Shown here one piece after another: positions 1-8,572 of a stretch of 64,000 nucleotides of DNA. The DNA comes from Rubrivivax sp. (lineage in GTDB: Bacteria; Pseudomonadota; Gammaproteobacteria; Burkholderiales; Burkholderiaceae_C): assembly GCA_027484825.1 (NCBI GenBank), contig JAIXSE010000035.1, positions 163,698-227,697 on the forward strand. The letters run 5' to 3'. Numbering within the stretch: position 1 is the stretch's first letter; each line of letters begins with the position of its first letter. The notes under the pieces are model-generated. The model was not told where the DNA came from. It saw nothing but the letters and a program-made list of their open reading frames with translations, and made no database searches. The translations under genes were made by a program, and so were the position numbers.

Positions 1-253
1 GTCCCAGGCCCATGCCGACATTCAGCCAGAACACCGTGTCGGCCAGGGTCGGCGTGAGGCTCTTGCGCTGGATGATGGCTGCGCCGGTGCCCATGTCGCG
101 CAGCAGGCTGGCGAAGGTGAGCACCACGCCGGCCAGCGCCATCACGCCATAAGCGGACGGCGGCAGCAGCCGCGACAGCACCACCACGCTGACCAACTGA
201 CCCAGCACCTTGCTGGCCTGCGCCACGCTGAGCCAGCGGACGCTGTGCATCAT
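1..253 (-). CDS. Wzx-type polysaccharide flippase, N-terminal fragment
   Basis: The reverse strand from 253 reads into a hydrophobic protein beginning MMHSVRWLSVAQASKVLGQL, followed by segments such as LLPPSAYGVMALAGVVLTF. This is the N-terminal pattern of MOP-superfamily oligosaccharide flippases (RfbX/MurJ-like), which move lipid-linked repeat units across the inner membrane. The gene is cut by the window edge after about 84 residues. It is the last visible gene of the exopolysaccharide operon, starting 5 bases after the stop of the upstream glycosyltransferase. A second ATG sits directly downstream at 250. The family call rests on the N-terminus and context only. Confidence 0.7.
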   Translation of the reverse strand, partial: MMHSVRWLSVAQASKVLGQLVSVVVLSRLLPPSAYGVMALAGVVLTFASLLRDMGTGAAIIQRKSLTPTLADTVFWLNVGMGLG

Positions 254-258
254 GCCGC

Positions 259-1452
259 TCAACGCACACCTCCGGCCCGGGCGGTGTAGAAGGCTTCCAG
301 CGCCCGCTGGCAGATCTGCAGATCGAATTTGCGCACCGCCAGTTCACGGGCGGCACGGCCCATGGCGCTGCACAGGTCCGGGTCGGCCAGCAGCCGCTCC
401 AGTTGCGCCGCCAACGCCTCCACATCCCCTTCCGGGAAGGCCAGGCCGGTGCGTTCGGGCTCGATGCCTTCATCACGCCCCCCCATGGCGGACGTCACCA
501 CCGGCACCCCGCAGGCCTGGGCCTCCAGGATGGAAATCGGCAGGCCTTCCGCATCCCCGGACTGGCTCACCACACTGGGCAGGCAGAACAGGCGGGAGGT
601 GCCGAGCAGCTCGCGCACGCGCTGGCTGGGTTGAGCGCCGAGGAAATCCACCGGCGCATTCAGCTCGGCGGTCAGCGCCTCCATGCGCTCGCGCAGCGGC
701 CCGTCGCCCACCACCTTCACCCGCGCCTGCGGGAAGCGCTGATGCACCCGCGCCATCGCCCGGATCAGGTACTCCAGGCCCTTCTTCTCGACCTGGCGGC
801 CCACGAACAGGATGTGCGGCTCACGCTCGCCCGCCGGCGCGCCGCTGGGCGCGAAGTCCTGGGTATCGACGCCGATGAACAGCGTGTGCAGCTTGTCGCC
901 GGGAATGCCGTAGGCCGACATCGCCTGGGCCCGCACCGCCTCGGACACCGCAATGAACGAGACCCGCGGATCGGCCGCCATCTCGCGCAGCCGGCGCGGA
1001 TAGTCCTTCATGTAGTCGCCGCCCTGCCCGCTTTCCCACCAGTCGGGCCGAGTGTGGATGTCGTAGCCGTGCAGCGTGACGACGGTGGGCAGGTTCAGGC
1101 CCTTGAGCCAGGGCCAGGCCAGCACCGCGTCGGTGGCGAAGTGCACATGCACCAGCGACGGGCGCACGCCGTCGGCGTCCGGCCAGGTCAGCGGACGCAG
1201 GGCCAAGGGCAGTGGCCAGCCCAGACGCCGGTACAGCCGCCAGCGGATGGCATCCAGCGGGCCGCTGGGCGCCAGGTCCAGCAACTGCGGATCCAGCCCG
1301 TCCAGCGACAGCCCGTTGAGGCACAGCCGCTGCCCCACCAGGGTGGCCCGCCAGTCCCGCAGATGCAGCGCCTGCTGGCGCACAAACGTCTCGGACAGCG
1401 GCAGCAGTTCATCTCGAACGACAAGAACTCGTCTCAATCGGATTTCCCTCAA
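259..1452 (-). CDS. GT4 family glycosyltransferase
   Basis: A protein of about 397 residues with the two-Rossmann GT-B layout of retaining GT4 transferases. The C-terminal half carries the donor-binding signature: FVGRQVEKKGLEYLI opens the second domain, and EGLPISILEAQACGVPVV holds the EX7E glutamates. It probably adds one sugar to the lipid-linked exopolysaccharide repeat unit on the cytoplasmic face. The reading frame opens with TTG at 1452; a second TTG at 1437 lies behind an AGGGA motif and may be the true start. About 280 bases without a convincing gene separate it from the GT2 gene upstream. Donor and acceptor cannot be read from sequence. Confidence 0.88.
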   Translation of the reverse strand: MREIRLRRVLVVRDELLPLSETFVRQQALHLRDWRATLVGQRLCLNGLSLDGLDPQLLDLAPSGPLDAIRWRLYRRLGWPLPLALRPLTWPDADGVRPSLVHVHFATDAVLAWPWLKGLNLPTVVTLHGYDIHTRPDWWESGQGGDYMKDYPRRLREMAADPRVSFIAVSEAVRAQAMSAYGIPGDKLHTLFIGVDTQDFAPSGAPAGEREPHILFVGRQVEKKGLEYLIRAMARVHQRFPQARVKVVGDGPLRERMEALTAELNAPVDFLGAQPSQRVRELLGTSRLFCLPSVVSQSGDAEGLPISILEAQACGVPVVTSAMGGRDEGIEPERTGLAFPEGDVEALAAQLERLLADPDLCSAMGRAARELAVRKFDLQICQRALEAFYTARAGGVR

Positions 1453-1734
1453 ATCAATTCATCGTCGGCCGTGGCACCTTCGCGGGTGCCCGTTGGGCCT
1501 CTTGTGCCTCGTCTGCCTCACGCGCCTCGTGCATCCTTGTGACGGCATCGTGGCGTCGCATCCTGGCAGCGTCTGCGGACCCGTCCGGCCGGTCCTGCGC
1601 CGCTTGCAGCGCGTGCATCAAAGGCGGCGCATCGGGCGGACGCTGTGCGTCGGCGGGTTGCCCCGTCATTGCGCCCGAAGCTCGCAAGGCGGTCATCCTG
1701 GGCCGCAACGCCCGCAGGACCGTCCACGCCCCCT

Positions 1735-2814
1735 TCAACCCGCCACCGGCTCCATCTGCAGACGCTGCCGGCCGCGGATCTGCTGCTTGAGCGCATTCAT
1801 CGCGGTCCGCATCTCCCAAGGATCGGCCCGTCCGCCGAGGCCGAAGCGCAGGGCGCGTGAGGCCAGCCCCAGCGGATGCCGGTCCACGAAGGTGCGACGC
1901 CAGCGCAGTTCCCGCTCGGCCGCCTCGCCGGTCCAGGCCGGGCCCGAACGGGCCAGTGCATGGACCATGCGCGCATAGTCGTCCGCATAGTCGCGGCGGC
2001 CCTTCACATCGATCAGCGCCTGGCCATGCGAGCAGAACGGCACCGGATCAAAGGCGGCCTGCCCCGACCAGCGGGCCAGCAGGCCGCCCAGATGGCGCGA
2101 GATGCGACCCGACATCTGCAGCTGGTCCCAGTACTTCTGGCGGCTGACGCTGCCGCTGTGGAAGCGATAGCGCAGCACGTTCTGCGGCAGGTTGATGCCC
2201 TGGCGCTGCAACGCCAGCTCACTGAAGAGCAGGTAGTCCTCGGCCAGATTCGGCACTTCGATGTCCGCTTGCGGATCGGTGCCGCGGAACATCGACTGGC
2301 CGTAGCGGATGCCACGGTCCCGCACCGCCTGGCTGCGCAGGCTGATGGTGGGATGGGCGAAGACGTTGCGGAACAGGGCGCAGCGTGCCAGTTCGTCCTT
2401 GTCGGTGGGATGGGTGAGCGCACCGATCTCGCGGCCCTGCGCATCGATCATCACCGACTGCCCGCCCACCAGCACCACCTCCGCATCCCGCTCGAAGGCG
2501 GCATGGGTCAGGGCCATGCGTTCGGGCAGGCATTCGTCGTCGGCATCCATGCGCATCAGGTAGGGCGCCTCGATCAGGGCCAGCCCTTCATTGAGCAGCC
2601 CCGCCAGGCCCTGGGCCTGCGGGAATGGATGCAGCTGGATGCGCGGGTCCTGCGACGCCGCACGGGCCACGATCTCGGCCGTGCGGTCGGTGGAGCCGTG
2701 GTCCAGCACCAGCAGGCGCCAGTCTCGCTCGGTCTGCGCCTGCACGCTGGCCAGCGCCTGGCCCAAAAACGCTTCGCCGTTTTTCACCGGCATCAGCACA
2801 TCAAACAAGGCCAT
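1735..2814 (-). CDS. GT2 family glycosyltransferase
   Basis: An inverting GT-A glycosyltransferase of 359 residues. The N-terminus MALFDVLMPVKNGEAFLGQA is the usual GT2 first strand and loop, and MRMDADDECLPERM contains the DXD-type metal and nucleotide-sugar binding motif. A GAGGG Shine-Dalgarno lies 5 bases before the ATG at 2814. There is no membrane segment, so it should act in the cytoplasm on the lipid-linked repeat unit. It lies 36 bases downstream of the WecG-like gene on the same strand. The C-terminal 100 residues are specific to this protein and show no recognised domain. Confidence 0.88.
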   Translation of the reverse strand: MALFDVLMPVKNGEAFLGQALASVQAQTERDWRLLVLDHGSTDRTAEIVARAASQDPRIQLHPFPQAQGLAGLLNEGLALIEAPYLMRMDADDECLPERMALTHAAFERDAEVVLVGGQSVMIDAQGREIGALTHPTDKDELARCALFRNVFAHPTISLRSQAVRDRGIRYGQSMFRGTDPQADIEVPNLAEDYLLFSELALQRQGINLPQNVLRYRFHSGSVSRQKYWDQLQMSGRISRHLGGLLARWSGQAAFDPVPFCSHGQALIDVKGRRDYADDYARMVHALARSGPAWTGEAAERELRWRRTFVDRHPLGLASRALRFGLGGRADPWEMRTAMNALKQQIRGRQRLQMEPVAG

Positions 2815-2850
2815 GCATGCCCCTCGGTACGTTCATCACCGCGCCTTCGT

Positions 2851-3705
2851 TCATGACAGACGCTTCCTAGCCCGTGACGCGCGCCACAGCAGGCCCAGCG
2901 CAAACGGCACGCCGTCCACCAGATAACGATGGGCCAGCCGGCCCGGTTCCTGCACCAGACGGTGCAGCCATTCCAGCCCGGAGCGCTGCATCCAGCCCGG
3001 TGCGCGTTTCACATCGCCAGCCACGAAGCTGAAGCTGACGCCCACGCCCAGGAACCAGGCGTTGGGGGCCAGCGGCCGCAGGCGCGCGATCAGTTTTTCC
3101 TGCTTGGGCGAGCCCAGGCCGATGAAGACGATGCGCGGCTGCCAGTCGGTCAGCAGCCGTTCCAGGCGGGCCATCTCGTCAGGCTTTTGCTCGAAGCCGA
3201 ATGGCGGGCACAGGCAGCGCACGGTGGCCTGGTGGCCCTGCGGGATCAGGACGTCGGCCGCCGCTTCCGCAGCGCCTTCGTTGCCGCCGATGAAGGCCAT
3301 GCGCAGTCCGGCGGCATGGGCGCGGGTCACCAGCTGCACGAACAGATCGGATCCGGTCAGGCGTGCCGGCAGCGGCGTGCCCTGCAGCTGGCTGGCCCAG
3401 ACGATGGGACGTCCGTCGGCGGTGAACACATTGGCATCGGCCACCAGGGCCCGGAATTCAGGCTCGGTGCGCCAGCGGCGCAGGATGTCGACATTGGGCG
3501 TCACCACCCAGCCACCGCGGCCCGCCAGGGCGTCCGCCACGATGTGGTCGCTGAGTTGCGGCACGGTGCTGGCCACGAACGGCAGGCCGTCCACCGCGAT
3601 GGTGGGCAGCGCGGCCGCAGCGGCTGCGCTCCCGGCAGAAGTTGAAGAGGTCGCGGAGGTGGCAGTGGGGGTGACAGTGGAGGTCATGGGCAGGCTTGCG
3701 CGCAT
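2851..3705 (-). CDS. WecG/TagA/CpsF family glycosyltransferase
   Basis: This 284-residue protein matches the WecG/TagA/CpsF (GT26) family, which transfers N-acetylmannosaminyl or related sugars to lipid-linked acceptors. The family signature is visible as FIGLGSPKQEKLIARL, together with VVTPNVDILRRW and FIGGNEGAAEAAADVL. About 35 Ala/Ser/Thr-rich residues precede the domain. ATG codons at 3705 and 3687 are both possible starts and neither has a clear Shine-Dalgarno. The frame stays open further upstream, but that part overlaps the preceding gene and codes nothing recognisable. It is 26 bases downstream of the membrane GT2 gene. Confidence 0.87.
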   Translation of the reverse strand: MRASLPMTSTVTPTATSATSSTSAGSAAAAAALPTIAVDGLPFVASTVPQLSDHIVADALAGRGGWVVTPNVDILRRWRTEPEFRALVADANVFTADGRPIVWASQLQGTPLPARLTGSDLFVQLVTRAHAAGLRMAFIGGNEGAAEAAADVLIPQGHQATVRCLCPPFGFEQKPDEMARLERLLTDWQPRIVFIGLGSPKQEKLIARLRPLAPNAWFLGVGVSFSFVAGDVKRAPGWMQRSGLEWLHRLVQEPGRLAHRYLVDGVPFALGLLWRASRARKRLS

Positions 3706-3731
3706 CGGGTGGGGGGCGGATGCACCCGGCA

Positions 3732-4937
3732 TCAATCTCGTTTGGTTCGCACCCACTCCACCTGGCGCTTGAACACAAAGCGCAGATAGAGCGGGATCTT
3801 GGCCAGCAACAGCAGCGGTGCGCCGGCCAGCTCGGACAGGCTGAGGATGTCGTCCGCCCAGCGCTGCTGGGCAATGACGATGGCCCCCGCCAGCATCAGC
3901 ACGCTCAGCACGGCCAGCACCAGCGGCGCCCACCAGCCCAGCAGCAGCGCCAGCAGCAGCGTCACCATCAGCCAGCCCACCTGCAGCAGCGCCAGCAGGG
4001 TCAGCGGCGGCACCAGCATGTCCAGCACCTGCAGCAGTTGCCCGCCGCGGCCCGGGCGCATGGAACGCCACAGCAGCCGCGGGCCCTCGCCAACCAGCAT
4101 GGCCAGATGACCGTGCTCCCAACGGGTGCGCTGGCTGGCCTCGCCTTCCTGGCTCTTGGCAAAGACGCTGGTCACCAAGGCGTCCTCGCACAGCAGCGGG
4201 GGCGCGCCGAGCTGGGCCAGGCGAACGCCCAGCTGCATGTCCTCGGCCAGATGGCCGCTGGCCAGCGGCGCCTGCACCGCCACGGCCCAGGGGAAGGCCA
4301 TGCCGGTGCCGTAGAGGCCGCAGGGCAGCCCCAGTTGATGCATGCCGCGCGGCCGCACCAGGTTCTTCACCCGCATGGCGAATTCGGCGATGCGCGCCTT
4401 CAGGCCTTCATTGGCCGCCTGCATCAGGTAGGTGGCCTGCACCGGCCGGCCGGTGGCATGCGCCACCGAGGCGATGCGCGTCAGCAGTCGCGGGCCCAGT
4501 TCGCAGTCGGCGTCCAGGATGATCACCACATCCGGCGCATGCCCTTCCTGGATCGCCAGCGCTTCGAGATGGCGCACCCCGAAATCCAGCGCAAAGCCCT
4601 TGCCGCGTTCGGTCGCATGGGTGCGTTCCACCACGGTCACATCGAACTCGCGGGCCTGGGCGGCGGTGTCGTCGGTGCAGTTGTCGGCCACGACCAGGAT
4701 GCGGTCCTGTGGGCCCAGCTGGGCCATGGCCTGCATCAGCGTCGGCCGCAGGCCGCGGCCTTCGTTGTGGGCCGGCATGACCACGGCAATGCGCTCGGGC
4801 CGCGGATGGTCCCGCTCGGTACGGTCCGGCAGCAAGGCCAGCACCACCTGCGCCAGCAGCAGCCAGGCCGGGACGGCCAGCAGCAGGCTGAGCATCAGCA
4901 CCAGCAGCCAGGGCAGGCCCTGCAGCAGTTCAAGCAT
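3732..4937 (-). CDS. membrane-bound GT2 glycosyltransferase
   Basis: About 401 residues with an N-terminal membrane helix, a GT-A domain (AVVMPAHNEGRGLRPTLMQ; DADCEL as the DXD motif; a QRTRWEHGH segment like the Q/RXXRW motif of processive synthases) and a cluster of C-terminal membrane helices from about residue 290. This layout is shared with cellulose/hyaluronan synthase-like enzymes that work at the inner membrane. The start at ATG 4937 is chosen because AGGAG lies 7 bases upstream; the ATG at 4943 would be too close to it. It overlaps the end of the upstream GT4 gene by 8 bases. The product could be a polymer or a single linkage. Confidence 0.85.
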   Translation of the reverse strand: MLELLQGLPWLLVLMLSLLLAVPAWLLLAQVVLALLPDRTERDHPRPERIAVVMPAHNEGRGLRPTLMQAMAQLGPQDRILVVADNCTDDTAAQAREFDVTVVERTHATERGKGFALDFGVRHLEALAIQEGHAPDVVIILDADCELGPRLLTRIASVAHATGRPVQATYLMQAANEGLKARIAEFAMRVKNLVRPRGMHQLGLPCGLYGTGMAFPWAVAVQAPLASGHLAEDMQLGVRLAQLGAPPLLCEDALVTSVFAKSQEGEASQRTRWEHGHLAMLVGEGPRLLWRSMRPGRGGQLLQVLDMLVPPLTLLALLQVGWLMVTLLLALLLGWWAPLVLAVLSVLMLAGAIVIAQQRWADDILSLSELAGAPLLLLAKIPLYLRFVFKRQVEWVRTKRD

Positions 4938-6135
4938 GGACATACTCCTGGAAGAGATCGGCCAGCCGCTCGGCCTCGACATCCACATCGTGGCGCATCA
5001 GCACCCGTTTGCGGGCCGCCTGGCCCATCTCGGCCAGAGCGCTGTCCTCGGTCCGCAGGCAGGCCAGCATGGCGGTCGCCAGCGCCGGGGCGTCGCCGGC
5101 CGGCACCAGCCAGCCATTCTCGTCCGGCAGCACCAGCTCGGGTATCCCGGCAATGCCGGTGCTCACCACCGGGCGGCCCAGCGCCATCGCTTCCATCACC
5201 ACCACCGGCAGGCCTTCGGCGAAGCTGGCCAGCACCAGGGCGCGGGCATCGAGCAGTTCCTGGCGGACCTGGTCGCTGCTGATCCAGCCGGTGATGCGCA
5301 CATGCTTCTCCAGCCGGTGGGCGCGGATGCGCTCCTCAATGGCGCCGCGCAGCTCGCCGTCGCCGGCCAGCACCAGCTCGAAGTCCGGCTCCTGCGCCGC
5401 CACCAGGGCAGCCGCCTCGATCAGCAGCAGATGGCCCTTCTGCTCGGACAGCCGTCCGACACAGACCAGCCGCCGACCGCTCGGCGCAGCCGTTTGCACC
5501 TGATGGAAGGCCGGTTCCAAGCCGCAATGCACCACCCGCACCTTGTTCCAGTGCTGGCGGTCCACCCAGCGATACAGCTGGCTGCGGCAGAAGGAGGTGA
5601 TGGCCACCACGAAGCGCGCCCGGCGGATCTTCTCGCCCAGGTGCAGGAACTCCGGCTTGTCGAATTCCTCGGGGCCGTGCACGGTGAAGCTGTAGCCCGG
5701 CCCGCCCAGGGCTTCGACCAGCATGGCCACTTCCGCCGAGTTGGTGCCGAAATGCGCATGCACATGGGTGGCACCGGCGTCGCGGAGCATGCGCAGGGCC
5801 ACGCAGGCTTCAGCCAGGTAGACCAGGTGCAGCGGCCAGGGTCGGTCGGCCCGCAGGCCGATGCGCAGCGCCAGACGCAGCGCCTGGAAGAAGCGTCCCG
5901 GGGCGCGCACGGCTTCGCCCACCAAGGCCTTGGCCAGCGCGGCAGCACCGCCCTGCAGCAGATACTGGGTGCGCGCCTTCTCGGCCTGGTCCTGGGCATC
6001 CGGGGCCGGATCATCCCAACCGCGGATCGCCAGCCGCTGCACCGGGACACCATGCTTCTCCAGCGCCAGGATCTCGCGACGGATGAAGGTGTGGCTCACC
6101 TTGGGGTAGTGGTTGACGAGATACGCGACCTTCAC
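4930..6135 (-). CDS. GT4 family glycosyltransferase (colanic-acid type)
   Basis: From a GTG at 6135 this encodes a 401-residue GT4 enzyme beginning VKVAYLVNHYPKVSHTFIRR, the usual start of the family. LVCVGRLSEQKGHLLLIEAA begins the second Rossmann domain and EGLPVVVMEAMALGRPVV holds the EX7E motif. AAGGA five bases before the GTG supports this start. The frame also stays open to an ATG at 6360 that overlaps the stop of the upstream gene (ATGA), which would add 75 Ser/Pro/Ala-rich residues unlike any glycosyltransferase domain. The shorter form is preferred. Likely role: a sugar transfer in assembly of the repeat unit. Confidence 0.86.
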   Translation of the reverse strand: MKVAYLVNHYPKVSHTFIRREILALEKHGVPVQRLAIRGWDDPAPDAQDQAEKARTQYLLQGGAAALAKALVGEAVRAPGRFFQALRLALRIGLRADRPWPLHLVYLAEACVALRMLRDAGATHVHAHFGTNSAEVAMLVEALGGPGYSFTVHGPEEFDKPEFLHLGEKIRRARFVVAITSFCRSQLYRWVDRQHWNKVRVVHCGLEPAFHQVQTAAPSGRRLVCVGRLSEQKGHLLLIEAAALVAAQEPDFELVLAGDGELRGAIEERIRAHRLEKHVRITGWISSDQVRQELLDARALVLASFAEGLPVVVMEAMALGRPVVSTGIAGIPELVLPDENGWLVPAGDAPALATAMLACLRTEDSALAEMGQAARKRVLMRHDVDVEAERLADLFQEYVHA

Positions 6136-6356
6136 GGAATTCCTTGGGGAGACAGGGGGCAGATGGGGGGACGATGCGCTGCCGCCCCCGGAGGGGCTGG
6201 CAGCGCCGGGGCGCGATGATGCGGGCACCGTGGCTGATGGCTCAATGACCTTGGTCATCTTGGACATGCCCGCCGCCCCGGACAAGGGGGATGACGGGGA
6301 TGGCGCAGACCGCGGAGTCTGCGCGGGCAGCGACGAGGACGGCGAGGACGGCGCGC

Positions 6357-7847
6357 TCATGCGCCGGCCACCACACGCAGGTCGGCGCTGGCACTGCCGC
6401 TGCCGGAGGCCTTGACCGACGTGCGGACCGAGGCCACGCCCTCCGGCCAGTCGAAGCGGGCGCTCTTGCCGTTGTCCAGCTCGCCGCTGTCCGCCAGCGT
6501 GCGACCGCCGCGGTCCTTGAGCTCCACCCGCAACCGGGCATCGCCGGTGCAGCGGGCGGTGACGCGGCAGGCCTGCCCGGCCTTCGGCTTGGCCCAGTTC
6601 ACGCCGCTGAGCTGCCGGTTGCCTTCCACGGCCAGCACCGCATCGCGGGCGTCCTCGAAGACCACCGCCTGGCGCCAGGTGTCGTAGCGGGCGCGGGCCG
6701 TGCCTTTGACGGCGCGCCAGTCACCGCGCATGGACAGCACATTCAGCGGCGCATCCAGGTCCACTGGCCGGTCATTGCCGTCCAGCCAGCCCTTGGCCGA
6801 CTTGACCTGACGCAGCGCGCCGCGCAGCCGCTCCAGATCGTTGCCGACCTGGCTGTTCCAGCCGTTCTTCAGCACGATGGGGAAACGGGCGCCGATTTCG
6901 GCATAGATGCAGAAGGGCGTGCCGTGATTGCGGTCCACCACATAGCCACCGTAACGCTTGAGCGTCTCGCCGATCTTGCGCATGCTGAGGTCGCCCAGCG
7001 AGCGGATGTCGAAATCCGGCGGCAACATCAAGAGCGCGCCTTCGGGAATCTGGCCCTTGTTCTGCTCGACCCCGCGGTCGGCCGAGGTGGCCGGGAAGAT
7101 GTAGCCCGGCGAGGCGCTCAATCCGGAAAAGGTCAGGGACATGGCCAGCGCATGACGATAGAGCGGCTCGCCGTCCTCGATCTCATGGCTGCGGATCAGG
7201 CCGCCCATGGTGGGCACCCCGGCCGCGCGGGCGCCCTGGAAGTAGTGGGCCGGGTCGCCCCAGCCGCGGCCATCCAGCGCCGTCCACGCATATTGCTGGG
7301 CGCGCCACTCGTCCCCCACCTTCTTGAGCTGGAAGAACGAATGGATGATGCCGGCCTGCGGATCGACCAGGTCGGCATGGCCGTCCGAGCCACTGGCGGG
7401 CAACACACCGGCCGGCCAGCGCGGAATCAGCACTTCGGGGACCATGGACTCGCTGTCCGGATCCCAGACGCCCTTCTGGTTCAGCGGGCCCAAAACGCGC
7501 TGGGGCTGGTCATCCGGGCTGCACAGGAAGACACCGACGGAGTACTTGCCGCTTTCGATGGCGGGGAAATAGGCGTCCTTGGGAATGCTCCAGCTGTCCA
7601 GCACCGGATCGACCGGGCGGCAGTTCCAGGGGGACTGGGCCGAGAACGGGCGCTCGGCGGTGCCGAAACGGCGCTCCCCCCGGTCACCGCCGCGTCCAGG
7701 GCGCTTGTCCTGCCCCTCCGGTCGCTCCTGCCGATCCTGCTGCCGTTGCGGCTGCGGCTGCGCCCCGGCCAGGCCCGGCGCCAGTGCAGCAGCGGCCAGC
7801 CCCAGGCTGGCGCCGCACCAGTGGCGTCGATCCCATTGCATCGTCAT
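6357..7847 (-). CDS. secreted protein of unknown function, EPS operon paralog A
   Basis: A 496-residue exported protein. The N-terminus has adjacent arginines (DRRHWCGASLG) before a hydrophobic stretch and an AGA cleavage-like site, compatible with a Tat or Sec signal, then a charged linker (residues 30-60). The rest is about 400 residues homologous to the product of 8569-10122. Shared blocks include IPRWPA, ASGSDGHAD, HSFFQL, QGARA-GVP, HALA-SLT, PATSAD, ALLMLP and TLKRYGGYVVDRN. The last 100 residues look like a beta-sandwich. No catalytic family is recognised. It lies inside the exopolysaccharide operon, so a role in modifying, trimming or binding the polymer is inferred. AAGGG precedes the ATG at 7847. 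Confidence 0.8.
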   Translation of the reverse strand: MTMQWDRRHWCGASLGLAAAALAPGLAGAQPQPQRQQDRQERPEGQDKRPGRGGDRGERRFGTAERPFSAQSPWNCRPVDPVLDSWSIPKDAYFPAIESGKYSVGVFLCSPDDQPQRVLGPLNQKGVWDPDSESMVPEVLIPRWPAGVLPASGSDGHADLVDPQAGIIHSFFQLKKVGDEWRAQQYAWTALDGRGWGDPAHYFQGARAAGVPTMGGLIRSHEIEDGEPLYRHALAMSLTFSGLSASPGYIFPATSADRGVEQNKGQIPEGALLMLPPDFDIRSLGDLSMRKIGETLKRYGGYVVDRNHGTPFCIYAEIGARFPIVLKNGWNSQVGNDLERLRGALRQVKSAKGWLDGNDRPVDLDAPLNVLSMRGDWRAVKGTARARYDTWRQAVVFEDARDAVLAVEGNRQLSGVNWAKPKAGQACRVTARCTGDARLRVELKDRGGRTLADSGELDNGKSARFDWPEGVASVRTSVKASGSGSASADLRVVAGA

Positions 7848-7945
7848 GTTGGCTACCCTTGTGTACTTCCCTCGATCACGCCGACCCGCTGCCTGAACGG
7901 CCGCGGGTCACCCCAAGCCATGCGGGTGGCCACCCCTGTCTCCAT

Positions 7946-8572
7946 TCAACCGCCGATCGATGTCGGCAATGTTTTTATTGGTTCATCCGCCACCGGTGTG
8001 CGGGACACCGGCACTGCGTTGGTGCCGGTGGACGCCTGCGGTGCACCGGCCGTCGGCAAGGGCAGGATTCGTGCCGGGTTGCCCACGGCGGTCGCGCCCG
8101 GGGGCACGTCCTGTAACACCACGGCCATGGCGCCGATGCGGCAGCCCGCGCCCAGCCGCACGCCGCCGAGCACCTGGGCATAGGCGCCCAGCTCGACGCC
8201 GTCTTCCAGCACCGGGCAAGGACCGTCCGGCACCCGGTTACCCAGCGTCACACCTTGTCGCAAGGTGCATTGGGCGCCGATCACCGTGCCCGGGTTCACG
8301 AAGATGCCGCCAAAGTGCCAGATGCGCAAACCGGGACCAATCCGGCAATCTTTGGGCAGGCTGATGCCGGTGAGCGTCTCCACCCACCGGAACATCAGCC
8401 AGTAGAGCTTGGTCCGCCAGCGCCGACCGAAGCCCACCGGCATGGCGTCCACCCGCCGTCCAAAACGGTAGACCCACAGGGCCCACAACGATTGCTCGCG
8501 CCGCCAGGCGCGTGCGTCGCCGCATCGCGCCAGGTCGGCCTGCCAGTCCCGATCCGCATCTGCCTGGGTCAT
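7946..8572 (-). CDS. hexapeptide-repeat O-acetyltransferase (serine acetyltransferase-like)
   Basis: A 208-residue protein with a left-handed beta-helix acyltransferase domain. Imperfect hexapeptide repeats run from about residue 78 to 160 (IGPGLRIWHFGGIFVNPGTVIGAQC; LGAYAQVLGGVRLGAGCRIGAMAVV), with the likely catalytic histidine in RIWHFGG. The layout matches CysE/WcaB-like acetyltransferases. Placement between two exopolysaccharide-associated secreted proteins suggests acetylation of a sugar or precursor rather than cysteine synthesis. The start overlaps the upstream stop as ATGA (8572/8569), so translation is coupled. Residues after 172 are a disordered tail. Confidence 0.85.
   Translation of the reverse strand: MTQADADRDWQADLARCGDARAWRREQSLWALWVYRFGRRVDAMPVGFGRRWRTKLYWLMFRWVETLTGISLPKDCRIGPGLRIWHFGGIFVNPGTVIGAQCTLRQGVTLGNRVPDGPCPVLEDGVELGAYAQVLGGVRLGAGCRIGAMAVVLQDVPPGATAVGNPARILPLPTAGAPQASTGTNAVPVSRTPVADEPIKTLPTSIGG

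Noticed and set aside
1454..1819. 121-codon minus-strand frame between the GT4 and GT2 genes
   Set aside because: It overlaps the end of the GT2 gene in another frame, lacks a Shine-Dalgarno and has low-complexity Ala/Asp/Arg composition.
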